Source: Prevotella brunnea (GTDB lineage Bacteria > Bacteroidota > Bacteroidia > Bacteroidales > Bacteroidaceae). From it: 34,543 nt of DNA. The translations under genes and the position numbers were made by a program. The stretch spans positions 1-34,543 of the forward strand of contig NZ_SDIK01000042.1 of the NCBI RefSeq assembly GCF_008016795.1. The letters are read 5' to 3'. Below, one piece after another: positions 23,822 through 32,582 of this stretch; positions within the stretch are counted from its first letter, which is position 1; every line of letters begins with the position of its first letter. Under the pieces are notes generated by a model, which made no database searches, was not told the origin of the DNA, and saw nothing but the letters and a program-made list of their open reading frames with translations.

Positions 23822-25009
23822 ATGTCGTCAGTACAAATAAAGAAAGTCGAGACAGCTAAGGATTTGAAGACTTTCATAGAGTTTCATTACGACCTTTACG
23901 AGGGAAACCCATACGATGTTCCCAATTTATATAGCGATGACTTCAACACTCTGTCGAAAAAACGAAACGCAGCGTTCGACTTCTGCGAGGCGGAATACTT
24001 TCTCGCGCTCAAAGATGGGAAGGTGGCAGGGAGAGTGGCAGCCATCATTAATCACAAGGCAAACGACACGTGGAAACAAAAAGACGTGCGGTTTGGATGG
24101 ATCGACTTCATAGACGACTTGGAAGTATCGACGGCATTGCTAAAAGCCGTGGAAGACTACGGAAAAGAAAAAGGCATGGAACACATCGTGGGACCCTTGG
24201 GGTTTACCGATATGGACCCGGAAGGCATGCTGACATGGGGCTTCGACCGATTGGGAACGATGGCTACCATCTACAACTATCCTTACTATCCTCAACACAT
24301 GGAGAAACTCGGAGGATGGGAGAAAGATAACGACTACGTGGAATACCTCATCAAAGTGCCCGACAGAGTACCGGAGAAGCTCACAAAGCTGTCGGAAATG
24401 ATTGAAAAACGATACAACCTGCACGTGAAAAAACTCACGAAAAAAGACATCTTTCAAGATGGTTACGGAAAACGGCTGTTCAAACTCATCAACGATACCT
24501 ATAAAAACATCTACGGCTTCTCGGAACTGAGCGACCGACAGATAGACCAATACATCAACATGTATTTCCCATTTGCCGACTTAGACTTGATAACAGTTAT
24601 CGAAGATGGGAACAAGAACAACGCCATCGCAGGCATGGGCATTACCATCCCTTCGTTGAGTCGCGCGCTGCAAAAGTGCAGAAGAGGCAGATTGCTGCCT
24701 TTCGGATGGTGGCACATCCTGAGAGCCATCAAATACAGCAAGACGGAAGGCGTGGATCTGTTACTGCTGGGCTTCCTGCCGGAATACAGAACAAAAGGTG
24801 CCAACGCACTCTTGTTCAACGACCTTATCCCACGCTATGTGGAACGAGGATTTAAATGGGGAGAAAGCCAAGTGGAAATGGAAAGCAACTCAGGCGTACA
24901 AAGCCAATGGAGCATGTTCGATACGGAAAACCACAAAAAGAGAAGATGCTACAGAAAAACACTTTCCACAACATCGAGCCATTCGGAACAAAAAGGAAAA
25001 GCTGTCTAA
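23822..25009 (+). CDS. GNAT-fold protein of the YghO-like type
   Basis: A 395-residue cytoplasmic protein common in Bacteroidota and often annotated only as hypothetical or as an N-acetyltransferase. The first half has an acetyltransferase-like strand pattern (YFLALKDGKVAGRVAAIINH, about 59-78) followed by GPLGFTDMDPEGML (about 124-137). The second half looks like another GNAT-type unit (LITVIEDGNKNNAIAGMGITIPS; LLGFLPEYRTKGANALLFNDL) and ends in a basic stretch (HKKRRCYRKTL). I see no partner or substrate clue. It is the first gene of a probable operon with parE, whose start lies 9 nt after its stop. The C-terminal Ser/Thr-rich tail after RRCYRKTL is likely variable. Confidence 0.72.
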   Translation: MSSVQIKKVETAKDLKTFIEFHYDLYEGNPYDVPNLYSDDFNTLSKKRNAAFDFCEAEYFLALKDGKVAGRVAAIINHKANDTWKQKDVRFGWIDFIDDLEVSTALLKAVEDYGKEKGMEHIVGPLGFTDMDPEGMLTWGFDRLGTMATIYNYPYYPQHMEKLGGWEKDNDYVEYLIKVPDRVPEKLTKLSEMIEKRYNLHVKKLTKKDIFQDGYGKRLFKLINDTYKNIYGFSELSDRQIDQYINMYFPFADLDLITVIEDGNKNNAIAGMGITIPSLSRALQKCRRGRLLPFGWWHILRAIKYSKTEGVDLLLLGFLPEYRTKGANALLFNDLIPRYVERGFKWGESQVEMESNSGVQSQWSMFDTENHKKRRCYRKTLSTTSSHSEQKGKAV

Positions 25010-25018
25010 AACGAGAAT

Positions 25019-26983
25019 ATGAACAACAACCCAGTAACATACACCGATGATAATATCCGACACTTGTCGGACATGGAACACGTTCGCACGCGTCCGGGAA
25101 TGTATATCGGACGATTGGGCGACGGAAAACTACCCGAGGACGGCATCTATGTACTCCTGAAAGAGGTCTTGGACAACTCCATCGACGAATTTAAGATGAA
25201 TGCCGGCACACGCATAGAAATCGATATAGATGACAATTTGCGCGTATCGGTACGCGACTATGGGCGAGGCATACCACAAGGAAAACTGATCGAAGCGGTA
25301 TCAGTCCTAAACACCGGAGGAAAGTACGACTCTAAGGCATTCAAGAAAAGCGTGGGACTGAACGGAGTGGGTGTGAAAGCAGTAAACGCACTCAGCAAAC
25401 ACTTCGAGGTGAAGAGCTTTCGAGAAGGAAAAGTAAGAGAACTGATGTTCGAGAAAGGAGAACTGAAGGGAGACCGAACACAGAAGACAAAAGACGAAAG
25501 CGGAACTTACATCTTCTTTGAACCCGACAACACACTCTTTAAGAACTACAGCTTCCACGATGACATTGTGGAAACCATGCTCCGCAACTACACCTACCTA
25601 AACACCGGACTGACAATCATGTACAACGGACAGCGCATAGCCAGCAGACACGGACTGGAAGACTTGCTGACGGACAACATGACCGTGGACTCGCTTTATC
25701 CCATCGTACACATGAAAGGCGAGGATATAGAAATAGCGTTCACACACACCAATCAATACGGTGAGGAATATTACTCGTTCGTGAACGGACAGCACACCAC
25801 ACAGGGCGGAACACATCAGTCGGCATTCAAAGAACACATCGCAAGAACCATAAAAGAGTTCTTTGGGAAATACGAGTATGGAGACATACGAAACGGAATG
25901 GTAGCAGCAATAGCGGTGAATGTGGAAGAACCGGTTTTCGAATCGCAAACAAAAATAAAACTGGGCTCCACAATTATGGCACCGGAAGGCGAGACCATCA
26001 ACAAATTCGTAGGCGATTTCATCAAGACAAACGTGGACAATTTCCTGCATATCCACAAGGAAGACTTCACGGATATTCTCGAAAACAAAATAAAAGAAAC
26101 GGAACGCGAACGCAAAGCCATGGCGGGAGTAACGAAATTGGCACGCGAACGCGCAAAGAAAGCCAGCTTACACAACAAAAAGCTGCGCGACTGTCGCGTA
26201 CACCTCAGCGATTCCAAAAACGACAGAAAGGAAGAAAGTTGCATTTTCATAACAGAGGGAGACTCTGCCAGTGGAAGCATCACCAAGAGCAGAGACGTGA
26301 ACACGCAGGCCGTCTTCTCTTTGAGAGGAAAGCCACTGAACTGCTACGGACTGACTAAGAAGGTGGTGTATGAAAACGAAGAGTTCAACTTGCTGCAAGC
26401 GGCACTCGACATTGAAGAAGGACTGGAAACGCTACGCTATAACAAGGTAATCGTAGCGACAGATGCCGATGTTGATGGCATGCACATTCGACTTCTCATC
26501 ATTACATTCTTCCTGCAATTCTTCCCGGAGCTTATCAAGAAAGGACACGTTTATGTGCTTCAGACACCACTCTTCAGAGTGAGAAACAGAAGAACGAAGG
26601 TAAAATGCAAAAAAATCATTGAGGAGATTGACGCGAAACGGGCGAAAGGTGAGAAGAAAAACGACTTCGTTACATTATATTGTTACAGCGAAGAGGAACG
26701 GCAGAACGCCATTCGCAATCTCGGACCTGACCCGGAAATCACTCGATTCAAAGGTTTGGGAGAGATTTCCCCAGATGAATTTGCACATTTCATCGGTCCT
26801 GACATGAGATTGGAGCAAGTAACGCTTCACAAGAACGATCAAGTGCAGAAACTATTGGAATACTACATGGGCAAAAACTCAATGGAACGACAGAACTTCA
26901 TTATTGATAATCTCGTAATCGAGGAAGATCTCGCAAACGATTCGGAGGAAATCACTGAGGGGGAGCAGCAAGTTTCCAAATAA
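25019..26983 (+). CDS. parE: DNA topoisomerase IV subunit B
   Basis: A 654-residue ATPase subunit of topoisomerase IV, which decatenates daughter chromosomes with ParC. The GHKL ATPase site has Glu49 and Asn53 in [10 protein letters not shown], the DYGRGIP loop (Asp80) and [13 protein letters not shown] (113-125). The Toprim domain has TEGDSASGS (about 407-415) and DADVDGMH (about 480-487). The opening [18 protein letters not shown] and the [10 protein letters not shown] segment fit Bacteroidota ParE better than GyrB, which in this phylum reads EAVRKRPAMYIGD-like. parC is not in the window. Its start codon lies 9 nt after the GNAT-like gene, and the S41 protease follows 92 nt later. Confidence 0.93.
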   Translation: MNNNPVTYTDDNIRHLSDMEHVRTRPGMYIGRLGDGKLPEDGIYVLLKEVLDNSIDEFKMNAGTRIEIDIDDNLRVSVRDYGRGIPQGKLIEAVSVLNTGGKYDSKAFKKSVGLNGVGVKAVNALSKHFEVKSFREGKVRELMFEKGELKGDRTQKTKDESGTYIFFEPDNTLFKNYSFHDDIVETMLRNYTYLNTGLTIMYNGQRIASRHGLEDLLTDNMTVDSLYPIVHMKGEDIEIAFTHTNQYGEEYYSFVNGQHTTQGGTHQSAFKEHIARTIKEFFGKYEYGDIRNGMVAAIAVNVEEPVFESQTKIKLGSTIMAPEGETINKFVGDFIKTNVDNFLHIHKEDFTDILENKIKETERERKAMAGVTKLARERAKKASLHNKKLRDCRVHLSDSKNDRKEESCIFITEGDSASGSITKSRDVNTQAVFSLRGKPLNCYGLTKKVVYENEEFNLLQAALDIEEGLETLRYNKVIVATDADVDGMHIRLLIITFFLQFFPELIKKGHVYVLQTPLFRVRNRRTKVKCKKIIEEIDAKRAKGEKKNDFVTLYCYSEEERQNAIRNLGPDPEITRFKGLGEISPDEFAHFIGPDMRLEQVTLHKNDQVQKLLEYYMGKNSMERQNFIIDNLVIEEDLANDSEEITEGEQQVSK

Positions 26984-27075
26984 AGCAATGCCACTTCAAG
27001 GAAGGTGGATGATGCCGTTAGCTTATGGAAGGCAACCTATATCAACATCCGCCATAAACATAACACCAAAAATAA

Positions 27076-28665
27076 ATGAAAAAAAATCTATTCGCAGCCG
27101 TACTTCTCATGCTTCTTCCGGTATGGGCGACAGCACAGATAAATATAAATTTTGGAGAAAACTCACCACTCAGGAAATTGCAAATGGCACAGATAGCCGT
27201 ATCAAATTTCTACGTGGACAAGGTGGATGAGGACAAACTAACCGAAGATGCCATCAGAGGAATGCTCAAAGAGCTCGACCCTCATTCCACTTACACCAAC
27301 GCCAAAGAGACAAAAGATTTGAACGAGCCACTGCAAGGCGATTTCGAGGGAATCGGAGTGCAGTTCAACATGATTGCCGATACACTTGTCGTGATACAAC
27401 CTGTAGTGAATGGACCATCGGAGAAAGTGGGTATCGTGGCAGGAGACCGCATTGTTACAGTGGACGACACACTCATTGCCGGCGTAAAGATGAATCGCAC
27501 GGAAATAATGAAACGACTTCGGGGAAAGAAGGGCACAAAGGTGAAACTCGAAATTGTAAGACGTGGGGTGAAAAACAAACTCACTTTTATCGTTACACGT
27601 GCGAAAATTCCGGTACATACCATCTATGCTTCTTACATGATTCGCCCGGGAATAGGCTATATCAGATTAGAGAGCTTCGGTGCAAAGACCCACGAAGAAT
27701 TTATGACCGCCATCGATTCGCTGAAGCAACAAGGCATGAAGCGACTCATTCTCGACTTGCAGGAGAATGGGGGTGGATATCTCGAGGCAGCAGTGCAGAT
27801 TGCCAACGAATTCCTGCAGAACAACGACATGATTGTATATACCGAAGGACGACGCGTTGCACGACAAAGTTTCAAAGCACGCGGCAATGGTAAATTGCGC
27901 GACATGGACGTTTATGTATTGGTAAACGAATTTTCAGCCTCTGCCGCCGAAATCGTTACAGGAGCATTGATGGATAACGACCGGGCGATGGTCATAGGGA
28001 GAAGAACCTTCGGAAAAGGACTCGTACAGCGTCCGTTCCCTCTTCCCGACGGCAGCATGATCAGGCTCACCGTGGCGCATTATTACATACCGAGCGGAAG
28101 ATGTATTCAGAAACCTTACAAAAAAGGAAATCAGGAGGATTACGAAATGGATTTGGAGAAACGGCTGAAGCATGGAGAACTCACCAATGCAGACAGCATT
28201 CATTTCGACAACTCATTGAAATATTACACGGTGCGAAAGCATCGCCCGGTATATGGTGGTGGTGGAATCATGCCTGACTATTTCGTTCCGCTGGACACCA
28301 TAAAGTTTACTCGATTCCACAGACAAATTACCATCAAGAACATTCTAATGAACGCTTATCTGAGGTATATGGACAACAACAGGCAAATGCTCAAATCGCA
28401 CTATAAATCGTTCGATTACTTCGTAAGGAGATACAAGGTGCCAAACAACTTGATGGATGAGATTGTGAATGAGGCCAAACGACAAAAGATTGAGCCTAAG
28501 GATGAGGAAGAGTTGAAAAACTCCATTATCTACATGGAACTGCAATTAAAAGCTCTCGTAGCGCGCGACCTCTGGGACATGAACGAATATTTCAGAGTGT
28601 GGAACGAACAAAACGACATCGTGAAGAAAGCATTGGAAGTCATGGGAGGAGTTGCTACCCGATAA
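27076..28665 (+). CDS. S41-family carboxy-terminal processing protease
   Basis: A 529-residue secreted serine protease of the CtpA/Prc class. The signal peptide is about 1-20 (ATA before QIN). A PDZ domain lies at about 85-175 (GIGVQFNMIADTLVVIQPV; GDRIVTVDD). The peptidase core includes GIGYIRLESFG, LDLQENGGG, and the Ser-Lys dyad in NEFSASAAEI (Ser289) and RTFGKGLVQ (Lys314). A C-terminal helical domain completes it. It should trim periplasmic or outer-membrane proteins. It follows parE at 92 nt and is probably in the same operon. In several Bacteroides genomes I recall coaD sitting between these two genes; here coaD is downstream on the other strand. Confidence 0.94.
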   Translation: MKKNLFAAVLLMLLPVWATAQININFGENSPLRKLQMAQIAVSNFYVDKVDEDKLTEDAIRGMLKELDPHSTYTNAKETKDLNEPLQGDFEGIGVQFNMIADTLVVIQPVVNGPSEKVGIVAGDRIVTVDDTLIAGVKMNRTEIMKRLRGKKGTKVKLEIVRRGVKNKLTFIVTRAKIPVHTIYASYMIRPGIGYIRLESFGAKTHEEFMTAIDSLKQQGMKRLILDLQENGGGYLEAAVQIANEFLQNNDMIVYTEGRRVARQSFKARGNGKLRDMDVYVLVNEFSASAAEIVTGALMDNDRAMVIGRRTFGKGLVQRPFPLPDGSMIRLTVAHYYIPSGRCIQKPYKKGNQEDYEMDLEKRLKHGELTNADSIHFDNSLKYYTVRKHRPVYGGGGIMPDYFVPLDTIKFTRFHRQITIKNILMNAYLRYMDNNRQMLKSHYKSFDYFVRRYKVPNNLMDEIVNEAKRQKIEPKDEEELKNSIIYMELQLKALVARDLWDMNEYFRVWNEQNDIVKKALEVMGGVATR

Positions 28666-28953
28666 TTGTCTTTCACGCATGAAATGCCATGGGGAGAACG
28701 GCTATCGGACACTTCAACTCGTTCCGAAAGTAAGTTTTATCGCGCAAAGCCCAAGCCTTAAAGTGAAATTCGCAAACAACTTATTATCAACACTTCTCAT
28801 CAACCTATCGACCGGTTGTAAAAAGCAACTATATTCTTATTCGAATAACAGACTGAATGCCGAAGGCTGTTGTCGTTCATTCAGCGTTATTGTCAAGACA
28901 GGGGACACGATGGTTGTTATTTTCCTGACATTCATAAACCCACATCGGTCATT

Positions 28954-28999
28954 AGGATTTCTTGATGTTGCATGGCATTGAGAAATCCTTTATTTTTTC
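28954..28999 (+). terminator. Terminator downstream of the S41 protease
   Basis: AGGATTTCT (28954-28962) pairs with AGAAATCCT (28981-28989), and TTATTTTTTCC follows. It is about 290 nt after the protease stop, so the transcript has a long 3' end unless another terminator was missed. Confidence 0.7.
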
Positions 29000-29247
29000 C
29001 CAATGGTATCTTAAATTATTTTGTGCCCACGCAAGGTTCAGCAAATCATGAGACTTTATGTGTTTTGTTCCAATGTTGAATAACACCAATCTCCTTATGT
29101 CTTCAACTCGTATTCAGGTGATGGCAAACAGACGTTTGATAGCGAACATCCACTCCCGACCATCAACATGAAATTATATTACAAAAATCAAGTTCGGGAC
29201 ACACCTCGTAATCTATTGATAATCAAGACAATATTAATAGGGATTTA

Positions 29248-29326
29248 AAAGCTTAGCTTTTGCGCTCCAATACATGACCTTTTGCATTGCAAAAGCTTAC
29301 CTTTTGGAAAGCAAAAGCTAAGCTTT
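29248..29326. repeat. 22-nt modular repeat array, copy C
   Basis: Two reverse-strand modules (CAAAAGGTCATG, CAAAAGCTAAGC) and two forward modules (CAAAAGCTTACC at 29290, CAAAAGCTAAGC at 29312) sit at 22-nt steps around the symmetric centre CTTTTGCATTGCAAAAG (29279-29295). The outer modules form a 16-bp perfect inverted repeat (29248-29263 and 29311-29326). The centre differs from copy A by one base. Confidence 0.75.
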
Positions 29327-29558
29327 GGATAGATGAATGAAGAAAATTCAGGACATTATTGAACTTTCCCATATAGCGAGGGATGGTTTTTCGCGTTTCC
29401 AATGCCCTACAAAAAAATAAAGAACATGCTTGTCTTTTGTTTTGCCCGGATAGGTGCAGGTGTTGATATAAACCCATACTGCCTGCCAACGCGTGGCAAG
29501 AATTACAAGGAAAGGAGGGGGAAAAAGACTTGGAATAAGACTGTGAGTGCGCTATCGA

Positions 29559-30002
29559 CTATCCTTTACGCTCGTTTCCGACTCGCATTTCGTCCAACAG
29601 TCTCAATGCGGCGTTCTCGTTTGCTTCCATTATTTCCCGCTCACCGGGACCTTTGTCGTTGATTCCGCAGAGATGTAGAATGCCATGGATGATGACTCGA
29701 TATAGCTCTTCTTCATAGCTTTTCCCGAATTTCTTGGCATTGCTGCGCACGGTGTCCAAAGATATGACGATGTCTCCATTAAGAATGTCTCCCTCACAAT
29801 AATCGAAAGTGATGATGTCGGTGTAATAATCATGTCCGAGATATTCGTTGTTCACTTCAAGTATTTTGTCATCGTCCACGAACATATAGCCTATTTCGCC
29901 CACTTTGCGTTTGTAGCTTTCCGCAACTGCCTTAATCCATTCCGTGGTGGCGCGTTTCTTTATCTTTGGAAGCTTTGTTCCATCTGCGTTATATGTTATC
30001 AT
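29559..30002 (-). CDS. ybeY: Endoribonuclease YbeY (rRNA maturation factor)
   Basis: A 147-residue UPF0054 protein, a single-strand endoribonuclease acting in 16S rRNA maturation and ribosome quality control. Family marks include YMFVDDDKILEVNNEYLGHDYYTDIITFDY and the metal site IIHGILHLCGIND. The usual three ligands are HxxxHxxxxxH; here His106 and His110 are kept, but the third position is Asp116. I believe this GINDKGPGEREIM form is typical of Bacteroidota. It lies 52 nt downstream of coaD on the same strand, so the two probably share the coaD promoter at 30557-30588. Confidence 0.95.
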   Translation of the reverse strand: MITYNADGTKLPKIKKRATTEWIKAVAESYKRKVGEIGYMFVDDDKILEVNNEYLGHDYYTDIITFDYCEGDILNGDIVISLDTVRSNAKKFGKSYEEELYRVIIHGILHLCGINDKGPGEREIMEANENAALRLLDEMRVGNERKG

Positions 30003-30054
30003 CTATTGTTGTTTTTTACGTGTTGCCTTGGGAGAAAGAAACCTTGAAGCGAGG

Positions 30055-30507
30055 TCAGCCATGAGACGCTTTTGGCAGAAACTCGCTGACATCGCGCCCG
30101 AAGTGGACAAGTTCTCTTACGAGGCTGGAGCTGATGCTCGCAAATTGAGGTTCGGCAAGAAGCAAAATGGTTTCCAAACCACCGATTGCCCTATTGATAT
30201 CGGCTTGTTCCCGCTCATATTCAAAGTCCTTTACGCTTCTGACTCCTTTGATGAAGAACCGGACGTTCTCGCGTTTGGCGAAATCAACGGTAAGGTCATC
30301 ATAAGCCTTAACCATTATTTTAGGTTCACGGGCGTAGATGGCACGAATGCGTCCGACCCTTTCTTCGGTATCGAGCATGTATTGTTTCCGTTCGTTGATA
30401 CCCACACCGATGATGATTTTATCGAATAAGGGCAAGGCGCGACGCACGATGGAGTCGTGTCCGATGGTGAAAGGGTCGAAGCTGCCCGCGAATAATCCGG
30501 TTGTCAT
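30055..30507 (-). CDS. coaD: Phosphopantetheine adenylyltransferase
   Basis: A 150-residue enzyme of coenzyme A synthesis, joining 4'-phosphopantetheine and ATP to give dephospho-CoA. It has the nucleotidyltransferase opening GLFAGSFDPFTIGH (TIGH motif, His17), the RFFIKGVRSVKDFEYE segment and the C-terminal ISSSLVREL motif. Length and motifs are standard for the hexameric bacterial enzyme. It has its own full-consensus promoter (30557-30588) just downstream of the DUF4252 operon, and ybeY follows. Confidence 0.97.
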   Translation of the reverse strand: MTTGLFAGSFDPFTIGHDSIVRRALPLFDKIIIGVGINERKQYMLDTEERVGRIRAIYAREPKIMVKAYDDLTVDFAKRENVRFFIKGVRSVKDFEYEREQADINRAIGGLETILLLAEPQFASISSSLVRELVHFGRDVSEFLPKASHG

Positions 30508-30520
30508 TGTTTTGTACTTA

Positions 30521-30555
30521 AAAAATAAAGGGAGCCACGATGAAGTGAACTCCCT
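30521..30555 (-). terminator. Terminator of the DUF4252/sigma operon, overlapping the coaD start site
   Basis: On the reverse strand, AGGGAG (30550-30555) pairs with CTCCCT (30529-30534), reinforced by an inner CAC/GTG, and TTATTTTTT follows. It is placed to stop transcripts coming from the DUF4252 operon. A transcript started at the coaD promoter would begin near 30551 and lack most of the first arm. Confidence 0.6.
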
Positions 30556-30556
30556 G

Positions 30557-30588
30557 CAAAAGTACGCTATTTCTGCTATATTACCAAA
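30557..30588 (-). promoter_or_regulatory. coaD-ybeY promoter
   Basis: On the reverse strand, TTTG (30585-30588), exactly 20 nt, then TACTTTTG (30557-30564). It lies between the last DUF4252 gene and coaD. Confidence 0.75.
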
Positions 30589-30601
30589 TTATGACTACCG
30601 A

Positions 30602-31057
30602 TTATTTGCCTGCCGTAATGGATTGGATGTCTTGCAGGGTTACATTTCCGAAAACATTGATGATGCTTAAATCATCTTTTTCGGTGGTCAGGAGCACGAA
30701 CTCGTTTTTTCCGTTCTTGTATCGCTTCTCGTAAATGGTAACGTGCTCTCCCCCATCCCTTACTTGCATTACCAATGTGTACCTCATCTTTCGGAAATAG
30801 TTGATTGCCGTCTTCTTGATTTCCGGTATCAACGTCGGTCTCGCACATTCAAGTACTTGAAGATGGTCGAGTTTTCCGGAGATTTTGGAGATATCCTTAT
30901 TGCTTGTCGGTACGTTCTTTATCATGCGCAGCATCGCCGTTGAGATATATACGGTGGTAACGCCGTTCATGTCTTCATACTTATCGAATAGCGCCTTTTG
31001 AGCAAACGTCAGGCAACTGAAAGTGCCGAGTAAGAGCAAAAGCCATATTCTTTTCAT
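30602..31057 (-). CDS. Secreted DUF4252 protein (third paralogue)
   Basis: A 151-residue protein with a signal peptide (1-19, cleaved before QKALF). The mature part matches the DUF4252 pattern: an early VYISTAMLRMI strand-helix, a middle LDHLQVLECA strand, a regulatory-looking EHVTIYEKRYKNGKNEFVLLTT sheet, and the closing SIINVFGNVTLQDIQSI, equivalent to the LVKIDGHVNPKEI ending of its neighbour. DUF4252 has no known biochemical function. It is the last gene of a five-gene operon and starts 6 nt after the anti-sigma candidate. As the product of a sigma-controlled operon it may act in the envelope response, but that is inference. Confidence 0.82.
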   Translation of the reverse strand: MKRIWLLLLLGTFSCLTFAQKALFDKYEDMNGVTTVYISTAMLRMIKNVPTSNKDISKISGKLDHLQVLECARPTLIPEIKKTAINYFRKMRYTLVMQVRDGGEHVTIYEKRYKNGKNEFVLLTTEKDDLSIINVFGNVTLQDIQSITAGK

Positions 31058-31063
31058 TGTTCT

Positions 31064-31555
31064 TTAATCTATTTGATGGTTGGTTATGTTTTCTACTTTT
31101 TCTAAGCCCTTGTTCAGGCTTCTTGAGAATTTCGTCAGCGCGCGATTGGTTTCCGCATATGCGTCTTCCGGGTTCTCATAAGTGTCGATGGTTTCCATTT
31201 GACTCGTCTGCGCTTCACTTTCATGGTGATAAATCATAATGCCTGCAGTGAAGAGCAGGAGCAACGATGCAGCCACGCCCATGACCCACCTTAGTCCGAT
31301 TCGGGTAACACGCCGGCGCGCTGTCGTATCAATGACGTTCCATTGGTCTATTCTTCGTTCCACACGCTCTTGCAAGTCATCAGGAATGGAGACTTCACTC
31401 GGGCACAAGGCAAGGAACAGCTTTTGTTCCGACTTCAATTCGTCCGCGATGTCGTTGCCACTGAAGTATAACTTCAACAACTTCTCTTCGGCATCGGTGG
31501 TTGTTCCGGAATAAAACTTTTCAATCAAATTCTTGATATCGTCCTTATTGTTCAT
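31064..31555 (-). CDS. Probable anti-sigma factor, single-pass membrane protein
   Basis: A 163-residue protein: a cytoplasmic helical N-terminal half (1-85) with FYSGTTTDAEEKLLKLYFSG, a membrane segment at about 88-109 (LRWVMGVAASLLLLFTAGIMIY) and an acidic periplasmic tail with NRALTKFSRSLNKGLEKVENI. Its first codon overlaps the end of the ECF sigma gene by 4 bp (ATGA type), so the two are coupled. It has the same topology as the product of 13620-14108 but little visible sequence similarity. No zinc-binding anti-sigma motif is seen, so the role is assigned from gene order and topology. Confidence 0.65.
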   Translation of the reverse strand: MNNKDDIKNLIEKFYSGTTTDAEEKLLKLYFSGNDIADELKSEQKLFLALCPSEVSIPDDLQERVERRIDQWNVIDTTARRRVTRIGLRWVMGVAASLLLLFTAGIMIYHHESEAQTSQMETIDTYENPEDAYAETNRALTKFSRSLNKGLEKVENITNHQID

Positions 31556-32052
31556 CTTTTCATCTCCTTTATCTGTTCTCTGATTTGTTTTCTTGCCCTG
31601 CTCAGTATGGTACGGACATTTGTTTCGGAAAGTCCCGTTGCTTGACTGATTTCGTTATAAGGCATTTCCTCTACATCGCGCATCAACATTATTTTCCCTT
31701 GTGGGTCGGGAAGCCGGGTTATCATTTGCTTTATCCGTTCACACTCGTCGATGGTTTCCAACTGTCGCGCCATGTCCACGTGCTCTTTTATTTGCATTTC
31801 GGCGATGTCTTTCCCCACCGTTTCGATGTGTTTGGCGCGTTGAACATCATAGAACGCCCGCCTGAGTACCGTAACACTGTAAGCCTCCGCATTGTCGATG
31901 CCGTGTAGTGTATCTCGTTTCGTCCACAATCGCAGATAAGTGTCTTGCACCAAGTCCTCCGCCCATTTGCCGTTACCGGTAAGTCTCCATGCCACAGCAT
32001 AGAGTTTGCGATGGCATGGCAGGAAGAGTGATTTGAATTGGGAGGCGTTCAT
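31552..32052 (-). CDS. ECF-type RNA polymerase sigma factor
   Basis: A 166-residue sigma factor with regions 2 and 4 only. Region 2 (about 12-75) includes LYAVAWRLTGNGKWAEDLVQDTYLRLW, and region 4 (about 112-162) includes LPDPQGKIMLMRDVEEMPYNEISQATGLSETNVRTILSRARKQI. It lies in the middle of an operon: two DUF4252 genes precede it (11-nt gap) and its anti-sigma candidate and a third DUF4252 gene follow. The operon promoter at 33084-33110 has the TGTmACw-N16-CGTC form also found before the other sigma gene in this window, so autoregulation is likely. Confidence 0.93.
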   Translation of the reverse strand: MNASQFKSLFLPCHRKLYAVAWRLTGNGKWAEDLVQDTYLRLWTKRDTLHGIDNAEAYSVTVLRRAFYDVQRAKHIETVGKDIAEMQIKEHVDMARQLETIDECERIKQMITRLPDPQGKIMLMRDVEEMPYNEISQATGLSETNVRTILSRARKQIREQIKEMKR

Positions 32053-32063
32053 GTCCCTGTATC

Positions 32064-32570
32064 TTATTTTTTAGAAAAAAGACTGTTCTTATCGTTAATC
32101 AACGCGTGAACATCTTTCGGGCGAATCTTACCTTTTATCAGCAACAGGGTACAGTCGTCGCCATCGGAACTGACAATGACAAGCTCACGGATGCAGTTCT
32201 TTTTCATCTTGGTCAGGATGAGCGACTGCTCGTCTTTCGACTTCTGCTGAATAAGTTTTTCGTATCCGCTCGTCTTCAGTCGGTTCAGCTTGTCCGCAAA
32301 CGAGAGCTTCACGTCGGAAGAACAGTCGCTCAAATCCAAAATTCTCACTGAAGACACGGCACGCATCACTTTCCGATCGGATTCATCCTCATCTTTCGCA
32401 AAAACAGAGGCTAACTTTATCAACAGCTTCGGGATATGAACATAGTCCGCGTGTTCACATTTTTTGAACTCACCGAACAGATCGGAAACGTTTACCGAGT
32501 TGGTTTGAGCGTCTATCGTGCCGATACCGACACCAAACACGAGAATTAAAGATAAGAACAAACGCCTCAT
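32064..32570 (-). CDS. Secreted DUF4252 protein (second paralogue)
   Basis: A 168-residue protein with a signal peptide (1-21, cleaved at IDA before QTN). Its DUF4252 features parallel those of its neighbours: VHIPKLLIKLASVF early, a VSSVRILDLSDCS strand, a helical FADKLNRLKTSGYEKLIQ segment and the closing DDCTLLLIKGKIRPKDVHALI, which aligns with DEDCTLVKIDGHVNPKEIDKI of the first paralogue. It carries extra charged residues in the middle. The function is unknown. It is 12 nt after the first paralogue and 11 nt before the sigma gene. Confidence 0.82.
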   Translation of the reverse strand: MRRLFLSLILVFGVGIGTIDAQTNSVNVSDLFGEFKKCEHADYVHIPKLLIKLASVFAKDEDESDRKVMRAVSSVRILDLSDCSSDVKLSFADKLNRLKTSGYEKLIQQKSKDEQSLILTKMKKNCIRELVIVSSDGDDCTLLLIKGKIRPKDVHALINDKNSLFSKK

Positions 32571-32582
32571 AAGCCATGAATT

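Larger units (their letters stand above)
28666..29558. other. Convergent intergenic region of about 890 nt
   Basis: It contains a CTGAATG/CATTCAG hairpin (28853-28884), the operon terminator (28954-28999) and copy C of the 22-nt repeat family (29248-29326). Open frames (for example 28652-28981 forward, 29253-29489 reverse) show no family resemblance and partly run through the repeat. Confidence 0.5.

Noticed and set aside
28652..28981. Forward ORF of 109 codons after the S41 protease
   Set aside because: It begins inside the protease gene, runs through a hairpin and into the terminator stem, and matches nothing I recognise.
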